Shown here one piece after another: positions 57,853 through 64,000 of a DNA stretch of 64,000 nt. Positions within the stretch are counted from its first letter, which is position 1. The number at the start of each line of letters is the position of its first letter. Origin of the DNA: Ariolimax columbianus (Eukaryota; Mollusca; Gastropoda; Stylommatophora; Arionidae); contig JAVGWX010000019.1 of NCBI GenBank assembly GCA_036924085.1, positions 4,177,641 through 4,241,640 of the forward strand, given 5' to 3'. A program made the translations under genes and the position numbers. The notes beneath the pieces are model-generated. The model did not search any database and was not told the origin of the DNA. It worked only from the letters and a program-made list of their open reading frames with translations.

Positions 57853-58659
57853 AAAAACAGAAATGACATTGTGAAAAAAGAGTCAACAAGGAAAACTATA
57901 GAAGTTGAGATTACACCACTAGTGATATTACAACATAATTTTCTTATTTTAACATTATGTAAATGTATTTCATGTACAAAATTGAATAGGCTATCAAACA
58001 GAACCAATTTGTCTTAACATAAGAAAAATAGATAAATAGTGGTCCACATATATTGCAAAATACATTTACAAATAATTTATTTTTGTGATGTTTGAACTGA
58101 CCAGAAAATATCATAATATATTTGTACTGGTCTGAAGCTCCTAACACTAATCCTCACTAACAATATCAATTTATTCCCAACATTGGTCAGTTTTATCAAT
58201 TTCCATGAATAGATAAGAAGTAGTTCTTGTTCTGATGATAATATTTGCTAACGATCACTGGAAGCCATTTTTATCAAATAAATTTTGCTGAAGCAAATTG
58301 ATTGATCAGATAAATTTTTTAAATTCGAACCCATTTGTCTAAGAAAAAAAGCGCAAATAGCTCTTAAATTTATAATTTAATCAAAAGAAAGTGACATTAA
58401 AAATGTTGGATTGGCCTAAGCTTCAAAGATTGTTTTCTAAACTATTCTACTATAGATCTAACATGACTAGCCGCTCATTCTAAGTGGCTTGTGTAAAAAT
58501 AAGTCCAAAAATACGCCACCTGAAGTGGCTCAGGTAGTCTAGGAGTTAATTCCGCAAATAAAATTATTTAGAATACCTTCATCAAATACCAAAATTTGAA
58601 ATCTCTGAATTCAATTGAGCTCAGAATGGAATTACCCTTAATTCAAAAAAGTTCAAAAT
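57853..58659. other. AT-rich intergenic sequence
   Basis: Nothing recognised. Confidence 0.5.
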
Positions 58660-58905
58660 TACAATATCTATTGAAAAGGAAAAAAATTGTTAATACGACT
58701 TTTTCCCATTGCTGGGGAGTCGGAAGGGTTATTTTTGGTTGAGGCCACCTCGCCACTGATAAGCCACGTCATGTGCTGGCTATATTTGTTCATTTCACCC
58801 CCAACAGAAAAACGACATATGCCATACCGGAATTCGAACCACTGCCCTTCTTGTCGGCAGGCAGGCCTTGAAACCATTCGGCCATGTGCTCAATACCTAT
58901 AATTC
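58660..58905 (-). mobile_element. tRNA-derived SINE (type 6)
   Basis: On the - strand from 58895: A box region ATGGCCGAATGGTTTCAAGG and B box GGTTCGAATTCCGG at the right spacing. About 150 bases of body (GGGGGTGAAATGAACAAATA, CACATGACGTGGCTTATCAG) and an A-rich 3' end follow. It lacks the core shared by SINE-1 and SINE-2. Confidence 0.8.
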
Positions 58906-59274
58906 AGCTAAAAATCACACTGAGACTAAATTTAATTATAATTCTTACTGAGAATATGACTTGAATTATATTAACACTACTGATGATAACTTGAATTCTA
59001 CTAAATTCTTGCTGAGAATAACTTGAATTCTGCTAAGATAGCAATGAGTATATCACAATGTCTGCACAGGCCATCACAGTGAGAATACCCTATTCAGCAA
59101 ACTTATAAGTACCAAGAAAATTGCTATCTAATACATTGCGGCTAATTCATCGCAATAGGTACACTTAGCCTTAACATCACGGACATACGTTAACTAATAA
59201 CATTTTTCTGCTTGTTTGTATCACCAGTCTGCTTACAGTAAACCACTGATAGTAAAACTTATCAGCTGTCCCCA
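58906..59274. other. AT-rich intergenic sequence
   Basis: Loose repetition of CTTGAATTCTACTAA near 58930-59030; otherwise nothing. Confidence 0.45.
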
Positions 59275-59748
59275 TTGCTTAGACACCCAAACATTAGTTT
59301 GGCAACAAAGCAACAGCTGATAAACAGTATATTTATGCCGATTTTGTGCTACCAGTGCCAAATATGTCCTCTGTCAAGAATCTCGACTTGTAAAATGAAA
59401 TGTTTGAGGAAAGTCATCGGTGTTACCAGAAGAGACAGAATGCTGAATGACGACATTCGAAGTATGGTCAGCACTACGGCTTGTGCCAAATACATTTCCA
59501 GGCAGAAAATAAGTTGGTTTCGTCATCTCATGAGACTGCACCCTCATCATCTTCCACTGATGGCTCACAACGCTGGTAGATCTGGCTACAGGGCAAGGGG
59601 GTGGCTGCGAGGTGGGTGGATAGATGACATTGGAGTGATTGTGCAACGACAAGGGCTCACATTGACCGACGAAATGCACTTGGCGCAGGATAGACGACTC
59701 AAACTCCCCACGTCGCTAAACGGCACAAGTGGAACGAAAACTAACTAA
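59275..59748 (+). mobile_element. LINE ORF2 C-terminal fragment
   Basis: One open frame of 157 codons: MLRHPNISLATKQQLINSIF, CLRKVIGVTRRDRMLNDDIR, ISRQKISWFRHLMRL, RARGWLRGGWIDDI. These are the thumb, CLR-ILG-TRRDR, W-GHLMR and GRPR-RW-DDI blocks of an RTE-like LINE. It ends 60 bp short of the second gene's stop codon, in the opposite direction. A decayed sister copy lies at 53690-53940. Confidence 0.88.
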
Positions 59749-59809
59749 AATAAACTAGTAAAACTACTGTTGGATTATTACAGTAAACATTAAAATTATG
59801 AGACTTTGT

Positions 59810-59974
59810 CTATGTTGCATTCATTATATCTTCTGATTTCAAAAGAATCACTTTGCCATCTTTTGTAATAACGCTGGCATAGTTGGTTGCAGAGTATGAT
59901 CTTTTAACTTCTGGTTTGGAGGTTATAGAGGAGAAGTCCACTTCAATGTAGTTCAGTTCGTTGGGGGTTTTAGC
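59810..59974 (-). CDS. Last exon of an unidentified - strand gene with a tyrosine-motif tail
   Basis: On the - strand a strong acceptor (CCTTGACCTTGCAG) is followed by 54 codons and TAG. The peptide begins AKTPNELNYIEVDFSS, contains NYASVI and ends in SEDIMNAT. The NELNYIEVDF and NYASVI segments look like tyrosine phosphorylation/adaptor-binding motifs found in cytoplasmic tails of Ig-type and other signalling receptors. That is inference; no domain is visible. Phase 0 at the acceptor matches phase 0 at the donor of the exon ending at 63605. The exon is too short to stand out by length; I found it from the splice site and codon-like composition. Confidence 0.68.
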   Translation of the reverse strand, partial: AKTPNELNYIEVDFSSITSKPEVKRSYSATNYASVITKDGKVILLKSEDIMNAT

Positions 59975-60139
59975 CTGCAAGGTCAAGGTTGAGGTATGTG
60001 AGGAATGATTATTGAGGTCAGGACGTGGTCACATAACAAGATTGATAAAATATGTGACAGACATATGGACAAGTGTCAAATATGTGTACACGTTTATCTG
60101 ATATTATGTAAACACTATTGCAGCAACATGTGACAGACT

Positions 60140-60530
60140 AGAAAACTATACTAATTGCCACAGTACATAGAAACATTTGAAAACTATACTAATTGCCACA
60201 GTACATAGAAACATTTGAAAACTATACTAATTGCCACAGTACATAGAAACATTTGAAAACTATACTAATTGCCACAGTACATAGAAACATTTGAAAACTA
60301 TACTAATTGCCACAGTACATAGAAACATTTGAAAACTATACTAATTGCCACAGTACATAGAAACATTTGAAAACTATACTAATTGCCACAGTACATAGAA
60401 ACATTTGAAAACTATACTAATTGCCACAGTACATAGAAACATTTGAAAACTATACTAATTGCCACAGTACATAGAAACATTTGAAAACTATACTAATTGC
60501 CACAGTACATAGAAACATTTGAAAACTATA
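60140..60530 (+). repeat. Minisatellite, 38-bp unit, 10 near-perfect copies
   Basis: Unit GAAAACTATACTAATTGCCA plus CAGTACATAGAAACATTT, essentially without differences. It lies in the intron of the - strand gene. Confidence 0.98.
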
Positions 60531-60714
60531 CTAGAAAACCTTACTACACAGACACATTCGGTTTTTATACTAATAAGTCACACTACATATATTGCCACAA
60601 AAAACTACTAACAAACCACACAACATAAACATACAGAAAACTATACTAACAAATCACATAACATAGGCCTCACAGATGTCACATGCAATTGTGAAGCACT
60701 CAATAGGTAGGTTA

Positions 60715-61398
60715 TAAATGGGATCAGAATGTTTATCGGATCTATTTATCTCTCAATTATAAATGGAGTCAGAAAGTTCATCTAAACAACTTATTTATTT
60801 CTCAATTATAAATGGAGTCAGAAAGTTCATCTAAACAACTTATTTATTTCTCAATTATAAATGGAGTCAGAAAGTTCATCTAAACAACTTATTTATTTCT
60901 CAATTATAAATGGAGTCAGAAAGTTCATATAAACAACTTATTTATCTCTCAATTATAAATGGAGTCAGAAAGTTCATCTAAACAACTTATTTATCTCTCA
61001 ATTATAAATGGAGTCAGAAAGTTCATATAAACAACTTATTTATCTCTCAATTATAAATGGAGTCAGAAAGTTCATCTAAACAACTTATTTATTTCTCAAT
61101 TATAAATGGAGTCAGAAAGTTCATCTAAACAACTTATTTATCTCTCAATTATAAATGGAGTCAGAAAGTTCATCTAAACAACTTATTTATCTCTCAATTA
61201 TAAATGGAGTCAGAAAGTTCATCTAAACAACTTATTTATCTCTCAATTATAAATGGAGTCAGAAAGTTCATCTAAACAACTTATTTATCTCTCAATTATA
61301 AATGGAGTCAGAAAGTTCATCTAAACAACTTATTTATCTCTCAATTATAAATGGAGTCAGAAAGTTCATCTAAACAACTTATTTATCTCTCAATTATA
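60715..61398 (+). repeat. Minisatellite, 49-bp unit, about 14 copies
   Basis: The unit contains CTCAATTATAAATGGAGTCA, GAAAGTTCATCTAAACAACT and TATTTATCT. It resumes at 62460-62510 beyond the mariner element, and a 53-bp relative occupies 63120-63258 and 63516-63590. Confidence 0.97.
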
Positions 61399-62457
61399 CG
61401 AGGAATTTTCTTGTCAAATTGGTCCATTTTTTTTGTAAGCCAAAAAAATTGTCCAGAAGTCAAAATACCATTTTTTTTTTAAATATAATCTTCTGCAACG
61501 TTGATACACTTATCCCAGCATTTAAATAATGCTTGAAAAGCTTCAGCGTAGAAAGATTTGTCTGAATCAATCCAGGACAGTCTGTTTCACTTCGTCATCA
61601 GTGTTGAAATGCTGGCATCCAAGAAAGTGATTGCATATGCTTCCACTGCTTGAATGCTGGTTTCGATTCAGGAGTATAATTATGCGTCCAGGTTTCATCC
61701 CATGTAATGAAGGGATACAAAACATCATGCACTTCCATGTCAAAATGTTCCTTTAATTCAATGCAGGCTTGAACTCTGCCGGTCAAAAGCGAAAAGCTGT
61801 CTTGGCACCCAAGGTGCACGGACTTTCCGAAAATGCAAATGTTCATGAATAATAGTGTTCACAGTACCCAGAAAAAGATTTGCTTCTTGTGTAATTTCAC
61901 GACAGTTAGGTGTCGATTTTTCAGGATAAGGTGTACCTCAATCTGAACCTTCACAGGAATGACTGTGGTAGGTTGAGAGCCACCACGGCTGGGATCATCA
62001 CTCATGGATGTACAACCTTCTCTAAAACGTTTACACCATTCAAATGTCTTATGGGATCAAGATGCTGAGCAACACATGAGCTGCAGTGGTCAGCGACCCA
62101 TAGCCGACTGCTAGCATCAGGGCCAGCAAACCAGAGCTGCCAAGACCCTTCTACACCTCCACGCGGTGATCCTGGATAACAGGCTGCAGCAGGGCAGACT
62201 GGCTAAGGAGAAGAGATCGAAGAGGGAATGCTAACCCGGTACTCAAAAAATGCTTGCTGAAGTCGGATGTGTTGGACCGAAAGGTGCAAATATCGCAGCC
62301 AAGCTGTAAACTACGACACAACGCATTCCGTTCTCTGGACTAAATTCTGCTACTTAAGTCTTTTCAGGGTTTGGTAGCAGGAGATTGAGAACGAACGACG
62401 AAGAAGAAGAAGAACTAGAACAAACAAAAAGTCGCGGTTTGATTTGAACGCCCCTTG
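61399..62457 (-). mobile_element. Mariner-family transposon copy 2, internally deleted, with a nested SINE
   Basis: Transposase blocks on the - strand: TFEWCKRFREGCTSMSDDPS, RGGSQPTT, RVQACIELKEHFDME, ITWDETWTHNY and TPESKPAFKQWKH. A deletion then fuses directly to the C-terminal part near the DEVKQ-like sequence. The ends are CGAGGAATTTTC at 61399 and, inverted, CGGTTTGATTTGAACGCCCC near 62435-62454, alike to copy 1. TA dinucleotides flank at 61397-61398 and 62458-62459, as expected for mariner. The element split a unit of the 49-bp array. Confidence 0.9.
62053..62421 (+). mobile_element. SINE-2 copy nested in mariner
   Basis: Shares the body with 29682-30114 in opposite orientation: GATGCTGAGCAACACATGAG, GTGATCCTGGATAACAGGC, core at 62254-62291, GAAGAAGAAGAAGAA tail near 62399-62413. 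The tRNA-like head is missing. It interrupts the region between the mariner terminal repeat and the transposase. Confidence 0.9.
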
Positions 62458-62459
62458 TA

Positions 62460-62510
62460 CAAGAGATCAGAAAGTTCAACTAAACAACTTATTTATCTCT
62501 CAATCAGGTA
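62460..62510 (+). repeat. Remnant of the 49-bp array right of mariner
   Basis: GATCAGAAAGTTCAACTAAA then CAACTTATTTATCTCTCAAT, the continuation of the unit split by mariner. Confidence 0.9.
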
Positions 62511-62687
62511 AAAAGGTTAATCTAAACGTTGAGGAAATTCTGCGTTAGTCTGAGTAAATAAATCACACATCTGAAACCTGATTCTACCAAATAACAAGTA
62601 GGATATGCAACGAGAAATGATTTTGCTTTATCCCGAAACTGAAAACTGTCTAGATATTGTACACTTAAGCTGTTTGTAGAATGACAA
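62511..62687. other. Intron sequence, nothing recognised
   Basis: No repeat or coding signal. Confidence 0.5.
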
Positions 62688-62795
62688 GAAGAAGGGTCTT
62701 AGCAACTCTGGTTCGCTGGCCTTGATGCTAGCAGTCAGCTATGAGTCGCTGAACACTGTAGCTCATGCGATGCTCAGCATCTTGATCCCAAGTTA
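62688..62795 (-). mobile_element. SINE-2 fragment (body only)
   Basis: Matches 29930-30045 in the same orientation (GGGTCTTAGCAACTCTGGTT, CTAGCAGTCAGCTATGAGTC). It lacks core and tail and abuts the LINE 3' end. Confidence 0.8.
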
Positions 62796-62935
62796 ATGCA
62801 TTTAAGAATAAATTGGATGCGCATAGCTTTTAGGGCATGGTGATGTGAATGAAACTGGTTGTATACAGACTCTGCAGAGTCTTCTAAACCAGTATAAAGA
62901 TTTTAAGTTAAGTTAAGTTAAGTTAAGTTAAGAGA
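62796..62935 (+). mobile_element. CR1-like LINE 3' end with a TTAAG-repeat tail
   Basis: Aligns with the reverse complement of 33533-33665: GCGCATAGCTTTTAGGG, AAACTGGTTGTATACAGACT, CCAGTATAAAGA and then six TTAAG repeats. Only the last part of ORF2 (KNKLDAHSF-like) and the 3' UTR are present. Confidence 0.88.
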
Positions 62936-63119
62936 ACTTGGAGTACGGAAGTGGGAGGGAGGAGGAAGGGAAGCAATGTTACTGTAGAGTGTGTGTGGCG
63001 ATCCATCCACTTGAAAGTACAGTCCCTCTGGGGCCATTTAGTTTCATGATGCGACCATCTTCTAAGCGATTTTCACCTGTGGCGCCCTAAATATAACCTG
63101 TGGACATGCCTCCAAAACT
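62936..63119. other. Intron sequence, nothing recognised
   Basis: Unique-looking sequence between the LINE tail and the 53-bp repeat. Confidence 0.5.
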
Positions 63120-63258
63120 GCTAATCTAAACAACCTATCTGTTTATCACTCTATTATAATGAGGTGAGAATGTTTATCTAAACAACTTATCTGTTTATCA
63201 CTATTATAAATGAGATGAGAATGTTTATCTAAACAACTTATCTGTTTATCACTCTATT
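63120..63258 (+). repeat. 53-bp minisatellite, left part
   Basis: The unit contains TCTAAACAACTTATCTGTTT, ATCACTCTATTATAAATGAG and ATGAGAATGTTTA. Related to the 49-bp unit at 60715-61398. Continues at 63516-63590. Confidence 0.92.
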
Positions 63259-63515
63259 TTTTTTTTTTTTTTTTTTTTGCGTTCGCCTTATTTCTCTAAT
63301 CCCCAAGGCGGTGTGCGTTGCACTATGGTCTTTATTTTGCGCCTGTCGGCTCAGTGCATCCGACTTCAGCATGCATTTTATGTAAGGGTCTGCTTCCTCC
63401 TGCATTTTTTAAGGGTTTGCTTCCCCGGGGTAACGGCCGGTGCTGTGATGGGGATCGAACCCAGCACCTTCGGATTGTGAGCCGTGCCACTTAACCACTA
63501 GGCCACGCCGTCCCC
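63259..63515 (-). mobile_element. SINE-1 copy 3 with 12-bp target duplication
   Basis: On the - strand from 63515: GGGGACGGCGTGGCCTAGTG, A box, B box GGGTTCGATCCC, core at 63336-63372, and an A-rich end (T run at 63257-63278 on +). TATCACTCTATT flanks at 63247-63258 and 63516-63527. It inserted into the 53-bp minisatellite. Confidence 0.95.
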
Positions 63516-63590
63516 TATCACTCTATTATAAATGAGATGAGAATGTTTATCTAAACAACTTATCTGTTTATCACTCTATTGTAAATTAAT
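63516..63590 (+). repeat. 53-bp minisatellite, right part
   Basis: Continuation of the unit interrupted by SINE-1, ending 15 bp before the donor site of the - strand exon. Confidence 0.9.
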
Positions 63591-63604
63591 TCAAAGGAAC
63601 TTAC

Positions 63605-64000
63605 CTTGGTCAACTTTTTTTGTGGCACAGCATAAATATCCGTTATATCCTCATTTATCTCTTGTTCTTTCTTGTTGTTGTCTTCCCTGACAGGCAAGGG
63701 CAAGGAAGAGGCTGCGATGGCTGCAGCATTTAGATACTCTGCTATTTCTGATTCCTCGACCTGAGTCTGCTTCTTCTGTTCTGCCAGCTCTATTTCTTTA
63801 ACTTTCATTTTATCACCCTTAATATCTTTTATGACTTTCCAGTTTGAAGCTAAATCTTCCTCTGTAATTTCATCATACGGATGAAAACGAGACTTCAAAT
63901 TCTGACTTTCTGTTCCAGAGCTCAATTGTGACTCCCCACCTGAAGATTTCTGACTATCAATTTGCTCCAAATCAGTTTTCACTTTTTGATTTTGATTTCC
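63605..64000 (-). CDS. Exon of the unidentified - strand gene (runs off the right edge)
   Basis: Open from the right edge to a consensus donor (CCAAG|GTAAGT at 63605/63604): 132 codons, no internal Met needed. The product is highly charged and hydrophilic. It includes SGGESQLSSGTESQNLKSRF, EITEEDLASNWKVIKDIKGD, a KVKEIELAEQKK stretch that may form a helix, AEYLNAAAIAASSLPLP, and DITDIYAVPQKK at the end. The IYAVP segment is a possible tyrosine-based adaptor site. Together with the last exon at 59810-59974 it suggests a cytoplasmic tail. I do not recognise the family. The intron between them is 3.6 kb and full of repeats. Confidence 0.75.

Overview
This window is animal nuclear DNA. Coding exons are split by GT-AG introns of up to 12 kb, and the spaces between them are packed with minisatellites, tRNA-derived SINEs, decayed non-LTR retrotransposons (LINEs) and mariner transposons. 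The receptor sequence and repeat style suggest a lophotrochozoan, perhaps a gastropod mollusc, but the taxon is a guess. There are no prokaryotic genes, operons or CRISPR arrays.

Two host genes can be supported. The first, on the + strand, is a dopamine D2-like G-protein-coupled receptor. Three exons are visible: 4502-4614 (TM3), 14276-15339 (DRF motif, TM4, TM5 and a long third intracellular loop) and 27532-27761 (TM6, TM7, stop). The exons for the N-terminus, TM1 and TM2 must lie left of the window. Splice phases agree across the 9.7 kb and 12.2 kb introns. The second, on the - strand, shows only its last two recognisable exons, 63605 to the right edge and 59810-59974. They encode a charged, tyrosine-motif-rich tail that resembles the cytoplasmic end of a signalling or adhesion receptor. 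Its full identity is unknown.

Layout. 0-0.5 kb: two broken 28S rRNA fragments joined head to tail. 0.5-4.3 kb: repeats and a truncated LINE reverse transcriptase. 4.3-27.8 kb: the D2-like receptor, with introns holding about 18 minisatellite arrays, a mariner element, a shredded LINE, SINEs and a retrotransposon RNase H fragment. 27.8-35.8 kb: LINE and SINE remnants, a 1.5 kb array of a 32/39-bp unit, and a CR1-like LINE lying inside a 20-bp-unit array. 35.8-46.7 kb: almost continuous large arrays (55, 29, 37, 46, 50 and 35-bp units). 46.7-59.8 kb: decayed LINEs, further arrays and an AT-rich stretch. 59.8-64 kb: the second gene, whose intron is a minisatellite domain invaded in succession by mariner, SINE and LINE copies.

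Adding up the spans I list, tandem arrays make up roughly one third of the window. The most unusual signals are: repeats on both sides of the receptor's TM3 exon that look like copies of that exon's own splice sites; minisatellites that arose inside transposon coding sequence (clearest in mariner at 7172-7630); nested insertions that can be ordered in time; and a short core sequence shared by three otherwise different SINE types. Most long open frames in this window are by-products of tandem units whose length is a multiple of three.
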